Below, in pieces: positions 1 to 9,380 of a DNA stretch of 64,000 nt. A program made the translations under genes and the position numbers. Source of the stretch: CAVPFA01 sp963703655 (lineage in GTDB: Bacteria > Actinomycetota > Acidimicrobiia > Acidimicrobiales > Bog-793); NCBI GenBank assembly GCA_963703655.1, contig CAVPFA010000003.1, forward strand, positions 1,860,001 to 1,924,000. Reading direction: 5' to 3'. How positions within the stretch are numbered: the first letter of the stretch is position 1; each line of letters begins with the position of its first letter. The notes under the pieces were generated by a model. The model searched no databases. It was not told where the DNA came from and was given only the letters and a program-made list of their open reading frames with translations.

Positions 1-544
1 CCGTGAGCCGGGCGGGAGCGCCGTCGCCGAGCGCATTCGCCGCCTGTTGCTCGACCCTTTGCCCGGAATGCTGGCGCCGAAGGCAGAGCTCTATCTGATG
101 CTCGCGGCGCGCGCCCAGCACCTCACCGATCGGATCGAACCGGCACTTGCCGCCGGCCGCAACGTCGTCGTCGACCGGTTCGTCGGCTCCACGCTCGCCT
201 ACCAGGGCTACGGGCGGGGACTGCGGATCGAGGAAGTGCGCCAGGCGTGCGACATCGCAGCCAGCGGAAGGTGGCCCGACCTTTCGGTGCTCTTGGACCT
301 GTCCTTCGCGACCGCGGACCGGCGCCGTGGCGAGAAGCAGCCTTTTGGGCCAGGGCCCGGTCGCGATCGGATCGAGTCCGAGGAGCCCGAGTTTCACCTG
401 AGAGTTCACGAAGGTTTTCGAAAGATCGCTGCCGACGACCCGGAGCACTGGGCCGTCGTCGACGGTTCCGGATCCGAGGCCGAGGTCGCCGCCGACGTGC
501 TCACAGCCTTGCGAGCCCGTCTCGGCATCGGCGAGCCTTCGTGA
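1..544 (+). CDS. tmk: Thymidylate kinase, 5'-truncated by window edge
   Basis: Phosphorylates dTMP to dTDP for DNA synthesis in the cytoplasm. The reading frame is open from base 2, and the first visible residues are the dTMP-binding REPGG motif followed by a segment like the family's IRxLLLDP. The DRFVGSTLAYQGYGRGL stretch matches the conserved DR(Y/F)xxSxxAYQG region. An arginine-rich LID (RRRGEKQ) and a typical C-terminal tail follow. The P-loop and true start lie before the window. The stop codon overlaps the GTG of holB by 4 bases, the usual tmk-holB pairing, so the two are probably co-translated. The internal ATG at 47 is not the real start. Confidence 0.93.
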   Translation, partial: REPGGSAVAERIRRLLLDPLPGMLAPKAELYLMLAARAQHLTDRIEPALAAGRNVVVDRFVGSTLAYQGYGRGLRIEEVRQACDIAASGRWPDLSVLLDLSFATADRRRGEKQPFGPGPGRDRIESEEPEFHLRVHEGFRKIAADDPEHWAVVDGSGSEAEVAADVLTALRARLGIGEPS

Positions 545-1614
545 CAGCGATCGAGGGCTTTGCGCAGGCCCCGGTACTCGAGCGCGTCAGAGGCCAGCAG
601 GGGGCGATCCGCCTGCTGGCCTCCTCGGTGGGCTCGCCCGTGCACGCGTACTTGTTCTTGGGCCCGCCCGGCACGGGGCGGCTGGACGCGGCGATCGCCT
701 TCGGGGCTGCCCTGCTGTGCCCAGACGGCGGGTGCGGCGAGTGCGCGTCGTGCCGGGAGGCGCTCGCGCGCCGCCATCCTGACCTCGAGGTGATCGAGCG
801 AGCCGGTGCGTCGATCCTGGTCGACCAGGCGCGCGAGGTCGCGAGGATGGCGTTGCGCACGCCCCGGGCCGCCCCCTACCAGGTCCTGGTCCTCGTCGAC
901 TTCGACCTCGTCGACAAGGCTGCGCCGGCGTTGCTGAAGACGATCGAGGAGCCGCCGGACACGACCGTCATCATCCTGATCGCAGAGTCGGTCCCGCGCC
1001 CGTTCGTCACGATCGCGAGCCGGTGTGTCCAAGTCCAGTTCGAGCCGCTCGGCGGCGAGACGATCGTCGAAGTCCTGCTGGCCCACGGGGTCGAGGTGGC
1101 GACAGCCACGGCTGCGGCCGAAGCCGCAGGCGGGCGCCTGGACCGGGCGAGGCTTCTGGCTCGGGACTCGGGCTTCGCCGACCGTCTCCACCGCTGGAGA
1201 ACCGTCCCGAGCCGCCTCGACGGGACCGGCGCCAGGATCGCCGAGCTGGCGGACGAGTTGCTCGCCTCGGCAGCCGAGCCGCTCGAGGTCGTGCGCGAAC
1301 GGCAAGCCGAGGAGTTGGCCGTCCTAGAGGACGAGGCCGAGCAGCGCGGCGAGAGGGGCCACACGCGGCCAGCTGCGGTGGAGGACCGTCATCGGCGCGA
1401 GCTGCGCAGGGCACGTACCGACGAGCTGCGCGCCGGCCTCGCGGCGCTCGCGTCCGCCTATCGCGAGCGGCTCGCCGAACCGGAGATCTCGCCGCAACGC
1501 CTCAGGACCACCGTGGCGGCGATCGCGGCCATCGACGAGGCCGCGGCACGCCTTGCTCGCAACGCGAACGAGACGATGCTGCTGCAGTGGCTCCTGTTGC
1601 ACCTCGACGTCTGA
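541..1614 (+). CDS. holB: DNA polymerase III delta-prime subunit
   Basis: Clamp-loader subunit of the replicative polymerase. The GTG start at 541 gives a 357-residue protein; the open frame extends further upstream, but that part overlaps tmk and looks non-coding. A degenerate P-loop (GPPGTGR), a zinc-binding cysteine cluster (CPDGGCGECASC) and the sensor region (LLKTIEEPP followed by IASRC) are the diagnostic features of DnaX/HolB AAA+ proteins. The Lys of the Walker A is replaced by Arg, as expected for a non-hydrolysing delta-prime. The C-terminal third is alanine- and arginine-rich. The gene is coupled to tmk by a GTGA overlap. No gene follows on this strand. Confidence 0.93.
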   Translation: MTAIEGFAQAPVLERVRGQQGAIRLLASSVGSPVHAYLFLGPPGTGRLDAAIAFGAALLCPDGGCGECASCREALARRHPDLEVIERAGASILVDQAREVARMALRTPRAAPYQVLVLVDFDLVDKAAPALLKTIEEPPDTTVIILIAESVPRPFVTIASRCVQVQFEPLGGETIVEVLLAHGVEVATATAAAEAAGGRLDRARLLARDSGFADRLHRWRTVPSRLDGTGARIAELADELLASAAEPLEVVRERQAEELAVLEDEAEQRGERGHTRPAAVEDRHRRELRRARTDELRAGLAALASAYRERLAEPEISPQRLRTTVAAIAAIDEAAARLARNANETMLLQWLLLHLDV

Positions 1615-1677
1615 CGAGACGTCGGAGAACCGTGAGCACCTCTGGGGTGCTCCCTCAGCCGCCCCGGTCCCACCCCC

Positions 1678-2415
1678 TTATTTGAGGTGCAGCCCGCCGT
1701 CGACCAGGGTGACATCGCCGGTCTGGTAACGAGACGCGACAATGCCGAGCACCACATCGGCGACGTCGTCGGGCGTGGCGCTTCGCGCGAGCGGAGCCGT
1801 CTTCTGCACAAAGGCGCGTTCGCGCTCCCACTCGGCAGTCCAGGGCGTGTCGACGAAACCAGGTGCGACCGCGTTCACGCGGATCTCGGGGCCGAGGACG
1901 TTCGCCAGGAGAAGCGTCATGTGGTTGAGCGCCGCCTTCGAGACCGCGTAGGGGATCGACGACCCGGTCGGGCGCACGCCGGCGAGCGATGACATCATCA
2001 CGACGCATCCGTCGCCCGACGCCCGAAGATGGGGGACCGCGGCGGCGGTGACGTTCCACGTGCCGACCACGTTCACCGAGAGCAGCTCACGCCACACCTC
2101 CCCGGTCACCGCGTCCAAGTCGCGATGCGGGATCTTCACGGTCGTTCCGGCGTTGTTGACGAGGATGTCGAGGCGCCCGTAGCGGACGATCGCGGTCGCG
2201 ACGAGCCGCCGCGCGTCGGCCTCGTCGGCGATGTCGGCCTGGACATAGCAGGCGCTCTCCAACTGCGAGGCGAGCTCCTCGCCCGCTTCGACCGACCGCA
2301 CGGAGTTCACAACCACCGTCGCACCCGAGGCATCGAACGCCCTGGCAATTGCTTCGCCGATGCCGCTCGCCGAGCCGGTGACGAGTGCGACCTTGCCTTC
2401 CAGTCGTCCCGCCAT
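1678..2415 (-). CDS. SDR family NAD(P)-dependent oxidoreductase
   Basis: Classical short-chain dehydrogenase of 245 residues. The ATG at 2415 (MAGRLEGKVALVTG) was chosen because it sits just before the TGSASGIG cofactor loop; the open frame upstream is a shadow over the neighbouring gene. Visible motifs are NNAG, the catalytic Ser in MMSSLAG, the YAVSK active-site Tyr-Lys pair and the GFVDTPW loop. The C-terminus (TGDVTLVDGGLHLK) is typical. The substrate cannot be told from sequence. It lies on the minus strand downstream of the nitrilase and HMG-CoA lyase genes and may be part of the same transcript. Confidence 0.85.
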   Translation of the reverse strand: MAGRLEGKVALVTGSASGIGEAIARAFDASGATVVVNSVRSVEAGEELASQLESACYVQADIADEADARRLVATAIVRYGRLDILVNNAGTTVKIPHRDLDAVTGEVWRELLSVNVVGTWNVTAAAVPHLRASGDGCVVMMSSLAGVRPTGSSIPYAVSKAALNHMTLLLANVLGPEIRVNAVAPGFVDTPWTAEWERERAFVQKTAPLARSATPDDVADVVLGIVASRYQTGDVTLVDGGLHLK

Positions 2416-2492
2416 TCCAAGAGCATCGCGCACCGTGCCGCGTCGGCCGGCCTCTGCGGCGGCGTACTCGGCTGCCGTCGCTCGTGCAGCGC

Positions 2493-3293
2493 TCAGAGAA
2501 TCGGCCGGACCTCGTAGCGCCTCTGGGCGAGCACCGGCAGAACGGCGCGTACCGCCTCCACCCGGTCGGCAGATATATCGGCCGTCGTGAAGCCCGCCGC
2601 CTCGCCGAGCCCTGCCAGCACGACGCCCATCGGGTCGAGCACGACGCTGCGCCCGCAGTACGTCGGGGGCGGCTGCGCTGCGCCTATGAGATACGAGGTG
2701 TTCTCGATCGCCCGAGCCCGGCACAGGGTCATCCAGTGCTCTTCCTTCAGAGGTCCGGCGACCCAGGCCGAAGGCACGGCGAAAACGGTCGCCCCCCGGT
2801 CGGCCAACGCGCGGAACAGCTCGGGGAAGCGCAGGTCGTAGCACGTCGCCACGCCCACCACCACGTCGCCGAGAGGCAGCACGAGGAGCTCCTCCCCGTC
2901 GACGCGGCCAGGAACCATGGCGTCGGACTCCTTCCGGCCGAGAGCGTCGTACAAGTGGAGCTTGCGGTACCGCCCGAGTAGCCCCCCGGCACCGACCGCG
3001 ACGACGGTGTTGTGGATCCGCCGCTCGCCGGGCACCTCCTCCAGCATTCCGGCGACGGCCGTCACGCCGAGCGCCGAGGCGGCCTCGGACAGCGCCGTGA
3101 CAAAGGGCCCGTCGAGCGGCTCGGCCGCTCGGGCAAGCTCAGCAGCAGGCCGGTCGAGCGGGTAGGAGGCGGCCTCGGGCAGGACGATGAGCTCGGCGCC
3201 GTCTGCAGCAGAGGACCGGAGCAGGCCGAGCGCCCGCTCGCGATTGGCGGTCACCTCCGGCCCGGACGCGAACTGGCCGACCGCGACCCTCAC
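2493..3293 (-). CDS. Nitrilase-superfamily carbon-nitrogen hydrolase
   Basis: 266-residue member of the nitrilase/amidase (CN_hydrolase) superfamily, which hydrolyses C-N bonds of amides. The Glu-Lys-Cys triad is visible: Glu in LPEAASYP, Lys in YRKLHLYD, and Cys in GVATCYDLRFPEL. The length and motif spacing fit the NIT2/omega-amidase or deaminated-glutathione amidase branch better than true nitrilases. The start codon overlaps the end of the HMG-CoA lyase gene by 4 bases (ATGA), which implies translational coupling. The exact substrate is not determinable. Confidence 0.85.
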   Translation of the reverse strand: MRVAVGQFASGPEVTANRERALGLLRSSAADGAELIVLPEAASYPLDRPAAELARAAEPLDGPFVTALSEAASALGVTAVAGMLEEVPGERRIHNTVVAVGAGGLLGRYRKLHLYDALGRKESDAMVPGRVDGEELLVLPLGDVVVGVATCYDLRFPELFRALADRGATVFAVPSAWVAGPLKEEHWMTLCRARAIENTSYLIGAAQPPPTYCGRSVVLDPMGVVLAGLGEAAGFTTADISADRVEAVRAVLPVLAQRRYEVRPIL

Positions 3294-4229
3294 GAGGCCA
3301 CCTCGCGGCTCACGGCGCCGAAGGGGGTGTTGGCGTAGCGCTGTCCCGCCTTGCCGACGTTGCTTCCCACCTCACGCCCGACGAGGCGGCAGGCGAGGCT
3401 GGCCGCCGCAATGAGTCGGTCGATGTCGAGGCCGGTCGGCACCCCCATGGCCTCGAGGCCGGCCGCGAGGTCCTCGAGCGCGAGGTTGCCCGAAGCGCCA
3501 GGCGCGAAGGGGCACCCACCGAGCCCGCCGACGGCGCCGTCGACGCGGACGGCGCCGACTTCGAGCGCGGCCAGGGCATTGGCGATCGCGAGGCCCCGGG
3601 TGTCGTGCAGGTGGACCCCGATCGGGATCCCGCCTGCGCGCTCGACCGCGCCGGCAACGAGCGAGCGCACCTCCGTGGGCACGGCCGTGCCGATCGTGTC
3701 GGCGAGACCGATGCCGGTCACCCCGGCCTCGAGCGCACGATCGACCGTCGCGATGACCTGATCGGGGGGGACCGGGCCCGAAAAGGGGCAGCCGAAGGCC
3801 GTAGACAGCGTCACCTCGACGGCTGCGCCGCGGGACCCCGCGAACAGGACAAGCTCATCGAGCTCGGAAAGTGCCTGGCCTGTCGTTCGGCCGGCGTTCT
3901 CCAGGCTGTGGCGCTCGGAGACGGACACGACGAACTGAAGGTTCTCGAGTCCGGCGGCGAGGGCCCGCTCCGCGCCGCTGCGGGTTGAGGACGAGGGCCC
4001 ACCGGGTCGGAGTCGCGTGCCCGTTGGTCAGTGCTGCGAGCGCCTCGGCGTCGGCCATCGCCGGCACCCGGTCCGGTCGCACGAACGACGTGAGCTCGAG
4101 CTCGCGGACCCCCGCCTGCGCGAGCGCCTCGTAGATGGCGAGCTTGTCCTCGGTCGGGATCGGTGACTCGTCCTGGAGGCCGTCGCGAAGCGTGACGTCG
4201 CGAAGCAGCGGGCCCAGCACAGCGGTCAT
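3290..4229 (-). CDS. Hydroxymethylglutaryl-CoA lyase, single frameshift
   Basis: HMGL-like aldolase that cleaves HMG-CoA to acetoacetate and acetyl-CoA, as in leucine degradation. The N-terminal part (4229 down to about 3985) carries the RDVTLRDGLQDE metal and substrate site. The rest, in another frame, carries GVHLHDTRGLAIAN and the catalytic-Cys signature GGCPFAPGASGN. One extra base near 3980-3985 separates the two; restoring it gives NPSGAERALAAGLENLQ with no other defect. The near-perfect conservation on both sides suggests a very recent mutation or a sequence error. The gene overlaps the nitrilase start by 4 bases. Confidence 0.85.
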
Positions 4230-4313
4230 GCGCGCTGGCTTGATCGGATCGGTCGGCGCACGGGGCCAACCTAGTGCTCCGAAGGAACCCTCCCGATCAC
4301 CGGGCCGGGCGCG

Positions 4314-5267
4314 TCACAGCTGGCCGAACACCTCTGGATTGACCGTGTTCGCGGGACGGCCGCCTGCGAGCACCTCGGCGACCGCGCCGGTCGCGAGTCG
4401 TGCCATCGCCTCGCGGGTCGCGAACGAGGCGCTGCCGATGTGCGGGAGCAGCACCGCTCGGGGGGCGGCGAGAAGCCGCGGGTGCACGGCCGGCTCGTGC
4501 TCGTACACATCCAGGCCGGCGGCGAACAGCCGTCCCGCCTCGAGCGCCGCGGCCAGCGCCTCCTCATCGACCACCGGCCCGCGGGCGGTGTTGACGAGAA
4601 CCGCCGTCGGCTTCATGAGCGCGAGTCTGCGGGCGTCGATCATGTGGCGAGTCTCATCGGTGAGCGGAACGTGAAGGCTGACCACGTCCGCCTGTCGCAG
4701 CAGGTCGTCGAGCTCACCGAGGTAACCCGGCAGGCCGGTGGGCCGGCGGGAATGGTGCAGTACGCGCATCGAGAAGCCCTCGGCACGCCGCGCCACCGCC
4801 TTGGCGATGCGGCCGTAGCCGACCAGACCGAGAGTGGCTCCGTGAACGTCGCGCCCGAGATAGTCGGAAAACCCCCAACTCGTCCACGCCCCCCGCCTCA
4901 GCTCGCGCTCTGCCTGCGAAAGCAGCCGCGATGCAGCCAATATCAAGGCGAAGGCGAGATCTGCCGTGGTGTCGTCCAGCACGCCAGGCGTGTTGCAGAC
5001 GGCGACGCCTGCGAGCGTAGCGGCCTCGACGTCGACGTTGTCGTAGCCGACCGACACGGTCGCGACCACGAGGAGGCGTCGCGCCGAGGCGAACAATGCC
5101 GCGGGAAGACGGTCTGTGAGCTGGCAGACGATGGCATCGGCCTCCCGTGCGAGGGAGGTGAGCTCGGCGGGGGTCAGAGGGTCTTCGGACGGCTGGACCA
5201 CCTCGTGTCGCGCGAGCGGCTCGAGCGCACCTTCTGGCAGTTGTGAGGTCACAAGGACGCGGGCCAT
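4314..5267 (-). CDS. D-isomer-specific 2-hydroxyacid dehydrogenase
   Basis: 317-residue NAD(P)-dependent dehydrogenase resembling glyoxylate/hydroxypyruvate reductase. The Rossmann glycine motif is GLVGYGRIAKAVA. The catalytic Arg lies in NTARGPVVDE, the Glu in DVYEHEP, and the His in LLPHIGSA. The first residues, MARVLVTSQLPEGALEPL, are typical of the glycerate dehydrogenase subgroup. It is the first gene of the minus-strand group 5267 to 1678, separated from HMG-CoA lyase by about 85 bases. Confidence 0.87.
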   Translation of the reverse strand: MARVLVTSQLPEGALEPLARHEVVQPSEDPLTPAELTSLAREADAIVCQLTDRLPAALFASARRLLVVATVSVGYDNVDVEAATLAGVAVCNTPGVLDDTTADLAFALILAASRLLSQAERELRRGAWTSWGFSDYLGRDVHGATLGLVGYGRIAKAVARRAEGFSMRVLHHSRRPTGLPGYLGELDDLLRQADVVSLHVPLTDETRHMIDARRLALMKPTAVLVNTARGPVVDEEALAAALEAGRLFAAGLDVYEHEPAVHPRLLAAPRAVLLPHIGSASFATREAMARLATGAVAEVLAGGRPANTVNPEVFGQL

Positions 5268-5546
5268 GGGCCACCGAGTCTCGCGCGCGCGATCCTGGTC
5301 ACGGCGAGTGGGAGGGTGGTGAGGACGCCGACGCCGGCGATGCCGCTCGCCGGCGCCCCCTCCACCGCGATACCCAGCGCTTAACCCCCCGGTGGCGCCA
5401 GGTACGACTGTCTGCTACATACCGCTCAAGGTGTCGATACCGTAGGCGGCTGTTTCCGGACCCGTCAACAGGCCGGATCTTCGCACGCCCTCCGCCGGTC
5501 CCTGGCGCCGGTGCCGCGCCGCCCGGGCCAGCGGTACGCTCCCAAG

Positions 5547-5843
5547 GTGGAGCACATCACAGCCGAGCGCCTCTCCGAGCTGATGGCCGGCCTCCCGGAC
5601 TGGCAATTGGCCGGTGAGCAGGTGATTACGCGCGAATTCGAGTTTCCTGACTTCGGGCGCGCGATGGCGTTCATGACCGCGATCGCCATCCGGGCCGACC
5701 GGATCGACCATCATCCGGAGTGGAGCAACGTCTACCGCAAAGTTGTGGTGAAGCTGACCACTCACAGCGCTCACGGCCTGACGAACCTCGACTTCGAGCT
5801 GGCGGCCTACATGGACGAGGTTGCACGGGCGCTCCGGGGCTGA
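5547..5843 (+). CDS. phhB: 4a-hydroxytetrahydrobiopterin dehydratase (PCD/DCoH)
   Basis: Small (98-residue) pterin carbinolamine dehydratase that recycles 4a-hydroxytetrahydropterin. The GTG at 5547 is chosen because the protein then begins EHITAERLSELMAGLPDW, the usual family start; an upstream in-frame start at 5511 adds residues lacking homology. The active-site histidines are in DHHPEWSNVYRKV, and the conserved C-terminal THSAHGLTNLDFELA is present. No aromatic hydroxylase is nearby, so the role may be general pterin or molybdopterin-related metabolism. Confidence 0.9.
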   Translation: MEHITAERLSELMAGLPDWQLAGEQVITREFEFPDFGRAMAFMTAIAIRADRIDHHPEWSNVYRKVVVKLTTHSAHGLTNLDFELAAYMDEVARALRG

Positions 5844-5880
5844 CCCGGGCTGATCCTGCCGGCGCCTGCGCGCCAGGCGT

Positions 5881-7152
5881 TCAGCCGCCGACGATCACCC
5901 TCGGGCCGCGCCGCCAGGACACGTAACGCCAGGACCAGTTGAGCAGGACCGACAGCCGGTTGCGGAATCCGGTCAGCGTGAAGATGTGGAGGCCCAACCA
6001 TGCCATCCAGGCCAGCGTGCCGCGGAGTCGGATCCCCCCGCGAAGCTGCGCCACGGCCGAGCGCCGGCCGATCGTCGCCATCATCCCCTTGTCCCGATAG
6101 CGAAACGGCTTGGTCTCGCCGCCCTCGACGAGCCGGCGCACCTGGAGCCCTGCGTGCTTTCCTGTCTGGATCGTGGGTTGCGCGAGCTGTGGCAGGAGAC
6201 CGTCGCCGTAGGGAGTGCCTGCTGCGTCGCCGGTCACGAAGACCTCCTGCCGGGTGGCGACGCGAAGGTCTGCGCCGACCACGATCCGGCCGCCCCGTGA
6301 TCGCGGCAGGTCGAGGCCGTGTGCGAGCTCGTTGGTGGCAACCCCGGCTGCCCATATGACAAGACCGCAGGCTATGACCTCCCCCGATCCGAGCACTACC
6401 GCGTCCTCGGCGATCTCCTGGACGGAGTCGCCGAGCCGAATCTCCACGCCGCGGCGAGCCAGCGACACGGACGCGTACCGCGAAAGGTGCTCGTCGAAGC
6501 CGGCGAGAAGCCGGTCGAGCCGCTCGACCAGCACGACGTGCGCCATCGCCGGGTCGAGCTCCCGATACGTGGTGTTGAGGGCCATCGACAAGAGCTCGGC
6601 GAGCGCGCCGGCCATCTCGACGCCGGTCGGGCCACCGCCGACGATCACGATCGTGAGCTCGCCCTTGGACCCTCGGAGCGACGAGGCGCGCTCGAGCTGC
6701 GCGAAGATCCGATCGCGAACGGCCACGGCGTCGTCGAGCGTGTAGATCGCAAGGCTGTGCTCTCTGGCGCCGGCCACCCCGAAGTAGTTCGTCGTGGCGC
6801 CGCTGGAGACGATGAGGTAGTCGTAGGCCAGCACGCCGCCGTCCTCGAAGGCGACCTCACGTGAGTCGAGGTCGATGCCCGTGACGATGCCCTGGCGGAA
6901 ACGCGCGCCCGTGTGATGGCTCACGTAAGAGCGGACCGGGTAGGCGACGTCACCCGGATTCAGGCCCGCCGTCGCCACCTGATATAAGAGAGGCTGGAAG
7001 GTGTTGTAGTTGTGCCGGTCGACGATCGTCGTCCGCACCGGCGCCCCGTCCAGCGCGCCGGCTGCGGCGAGGCCGGCAAAGCCGGCGCCGAGGATGACGA
7101 CGCTGGGCTGCAAGCCCGGGGAAGCCGCGGGGTCGCCAGCGCTCGAGTCCAC
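5881..7152 (-). CDS. NAD(P)/FAD oxidoreductase, type II NADH dehydrogenase-like
   Basis: Membrane-associated flavoprotein of the NDH-2 family, expected to pass electrons from NADH to quinone without pumping protons. The FAD-binding motif VVILGAGFAGLAAA is near the N-terminus. A second dinucleotide motif (TIVIVGGGPTGVEMAGALAEL) binds NADH, and VFVTGDAAG is the second FAD contact. The C-terminal segment (WLGLHIFTLTGFRNRLSVLLNWSW) is the amphipathic or hydrophobic anchor typical of NDH-2. The GTG at 7152 is my preferred start; a TTG at 7200 is possible. Confidence 0.85.
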   Translation of the reverse strand: MDSSAGDPAASPGLQPSVVILGAGFAGLAAAGALDGAPVRTTIVDRHNYNTFQPLLYQVATAGLNPGDVAYPVRSYVSHHTGARFRQGIVTGIDLDSREVAFEDGGVLAYDYLIVSSGATTNYFGVAGAREHSLAIYTLDDAVAVRDRIFAQLERASSLRGSKGELTIVIVGGGPTGVEMAGALAELLSMALNTTYRELDPAMAHVVLVERLDRLLAGFDEHLSRYASVSLARRGVEIRLGDSVQEIAEDAVVLGSGEVIACGLVIWAAGVATNELAHGLDLPRSRGGRIVVGADLRVATRQEVFVTGDAAGTPYGDGLLPQLAQPTIQTGKHAGLQVRRLVEGGETKPFRYRDKGMMATIGRRSAVAQLRGGIRLRGTLAWMAWLGLHIFTLTGFRNRLSVLLNWSWRYVSWRRGPRVIVGG

Positions 7153-7233
7153 CTCAGCGATGCTAGGGGAGCGGTCGTGAGCTCTCGACCCCCGACGCAA
7201 GAGCTTGGCGCCACACCTCCGAAGGCACCTCGG

Positions 7234-9225
7234 TCAGGAGAGCAGCGCCTCGAGGGAGAGGATGGCTTCCAGGGCTTCGGGGACGAGAGGCTGCGAGAAC
7301 AGGAACCCCTGACCGAACTCGCACTGCTCGTGTTGCAGCCTCTCCAGCTGCCAGCCCTGCTCGATGCCCTCGGCGGTCGTCTCGAGCCCGAGGGTCCTGC
7401 CCAGTTGCACGAGTGTGCGGACGAAGTTGAGCGACTCGGGCGAGTCGGCCATCGCGGCGACGAACGAGCGGTCGATCTTTACCGCGTCGACCGGGAACTG
7501 CCCGAGATAAGCGTCGGGCGAGTAGCCGGTGCCGAAGTCGTCGACGGCGATGAGGACGCCCAGCTCCTTCAGCTGCCGTAGGCGGGCGATCGTGGCGTCC
7601 GGGTTGTGCCACAAGCTCGTCTCCGCGATCTCGATGATCAGCGACGCGGGCGGGATTGCGGTAGAAGCGAGGGCTTCTCGGAGGTGATCCACGAATTCAG
7701 GCGTCTCGAGCTGGCGTATCGAGACGTTCACCGACATCGTCAGATTGTGGCCGAGCCGGCGCCACGCGGCGGCCTGCCGGCAGGCTTGCCTGAGCACCCA
7801 CAGCCCGACAGGGACGATCGTCCCGGACTCCTCCAGCATCGGGACGAACGCATCCGGCCCGACGATGCCGCGGGCCGGGTGGCGCCAGCGCAGGAGCGCT
7901 TCGACACCGCAGACGTTGACGGTGTCCAAGTCGAACACAGGTTGATAGAGAAGGAAGAGCTGGTTCTCCTCGAGCGCCGTCGGCAGGTCCATCTCGAGCT
8001 CGAGGCGGTCCATCGCGACCGACTTCATCTCGGGTGTGAATTCGACGTAACAGTTCTTTCCTCGGGCTTTCGCCTGGCGCACGGCGATATCCGCGTCGCG
8101 GAGCAGATCGTGCGGCGAGTCTCGATCGTTCGTCGCGTAGCCGATGCTCGCCGAGACCGACAGCGGGATGTCCCAGAACTCGTCGATCCGGAACGGCTCC
8201 CTTAACGCCTCCATCAGCCTTTCGGCGAGCAGCTGCGGCCCCGCGGCGAGCGAGACTCCCTCGGCCAGGATGACGAACTCGTCGCCGCCGGGCCGCCCGA
8301 CGGTGTCACTCGCCCGCATCACGCCAGCGAAGCGAACCGCGACGCACTTCAGCAGCTCGTCGCCGGCCCTTCGCCCGAGGGTGTCGTTGATGAACTTGAA
8401 GTTGTCCAGATCGACCGAAAAGGCGCCGACGAGTTGGTTGCCCCGTTGAGACCGGAGCAGCATCTGCGCGGTGCGGTCGAGGATAAGGGTGCGATTGGGG
8501 AGGCCCGTGAGGGTGTCGTGCCCTGCTTCGTGGCGGAGCTTCGCCTCGTCCCGGTCGCGTTGGAGGTCGGCCTCCTTCTGCTCGGAGAGGTCGAGCATCA
8601 CGCCGTCGATGAACAGCGGGCGCCCGTCACGGCCGACAACGACGCGCCCATGGGCCGTGACCCACCTCACGGTCCCGTTGGCGTGGACGAGCCGGTATTC
8701 GAGCGAGAACGAGCCCCCTCGGGTCGATGCCTCGTTCACCACGGCGTTCACGTGCTCACGGTCGTCGAGGAAGATGACCGATCCGAACGACCTCACCTTG
8801 TCCTCGGTGAAGTCGCTCGCCGGGAAGCCGGTGAGCACCTCGACGTGCTCGCTGATGAAGTGCATTGTCCACGGCTCCACGCACTCGCATCGGTACACGA
8901 CACCGGGGATGTTCGCGACGACCGACCTGAACTGTTCGTAGGCCTCGCGCGTGCTCCGCTCGCCGGCTGGCGCGACGGCGTGCTTGTCACGCGGCTCAAC
9001 GGCGTGCTCGATCGTCACCGGGCCGACCACCCTCGACACGCGGGCATCGGGGCCGAGCGCCCCGCGACCCGCCGGGCCGGCAAAGCCGGGCTCCAGCGAA
9101 GGAACGAGCAGATCTTCATTGCAAGAATTGTCGACGCAACGGTCCGGAACTTGACCCTCTCGTGCCGGCCCGCTCTTCCGGCAAGCGGCGTGAACCGCGC
9201 GGACTCTCCACGTCCGAGCGGACAC
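7234..9225 (-). CDS. PAS-GGDEF-EAL cyclic-di-GMP turnover protein
   Basis: Soluble sensor/turnover protein for cyclic di-GMP. A PAS fold (about residues 95-215, with a PAC-like FSLEYRLVHANGTVRWV) precedes a GGDEF domain with an intact GGDEF signature (about residue 312) and an EAL domain. The EAL domain has EALLRWRHP, DDFGTGY and VKIDRSF, so both activities are plausible. No membrane segment is seen. The first 60-70 residues have no recognisable fold and the real start may be nearer 9018 (GTG). It is divergent from the EAL-only gene starting at 9381. Confidence 0.88.
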   Translation of the reverse strand: MSARTWRVRAVHAACRKSGPAREGQVPDRCVDNSCNEDLLVPSLEPGFAGPAGRGALGPDARVSRVVGPVTIEHAVEPRDKHAVAPAGERSTREAYEQFRSVVANIPGVVYRCECVEPWTMHFISEHVEVLTGFPASDFTEDKVRSFGSVIFLDDREHVNAVVNEASTRGGSFSLEYRLVHANGTVRWVTAHGRVVVGRDGRPLFIDGVMLDLSEQKEADLQRDRDEAKLRHEAGHDTLTGLPNRTLILDRTAQMLLRSQRGNQLVGAFSVDLDNFKFINDTLGRRAGDELLKCVAVRFAGVMRASDTVGRPGGDEFVILAEGVSLAAGPQLLAERLMEALREPFRIDEFWDIPLSVSASIGYATNDRDSPHDLLRDADIAVRQAKARGKNCYVEFTPEMKSVAMDRLELEMDLPTALEENQLFLLYQPVFDLDTVNVCGVEALLRWRHPARGIVGPDAFVPMLEESGTIVPVGLWVLRQACRQAAAWRRLGHNLTMSVNVSIRQLETPEFVDHLREALASTAIPPASLIIEIAETSLWHNPDATIARLRQLKELGVLIAVDDFGTGYSPDAYLGQFPVDAVKIDRSFVAAMADSPESLNFVRTLVQLGRTLGLETTAEGIEQGWQLERLQHEQCEFGQGFLFSQPLVPEALEAILSLEALLS

Positions 9226-9275
9226 GAGAGCGCGGCTCGATAGCCTGGCGCGGGTATCAGGCGCAATGTTCGAAT

Positions 9276-9297
9276 GGGTGCTCGCCGGTGAGCACCC
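9276..9297. repeat. Hairpin between the two c-di-GMP genes
   Basis: Perfect 8-bp inverted repeat GGGTGCTC / GAGCACCC with a 6-base loop, lying in the divergent interval between the GGDEF-EAL and EAL-only genes. It has no T-run, so it is not a standard terminator. It could be an operator or a 5'-leader structure of the EAL gene. Confidence 0.45.
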
Positions 9298-9380
9298 TCC
9301 TCAAGTTCTGCCGTTTTCTTGACGATAAACACGCAGGGAAACCCGGAGGAGGTCGGACACTGGAGACGAAAGGGGCGTTG

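Noticed and set aside
9310..9380. c-di-GMP riboswitch (GEMM-I-like words CACGCAGGG, AAACC, GACGAAAG) before the EAL gene
   Set aside because: The GNRA tetraloop, receptor and closing stem are not present in the right order.
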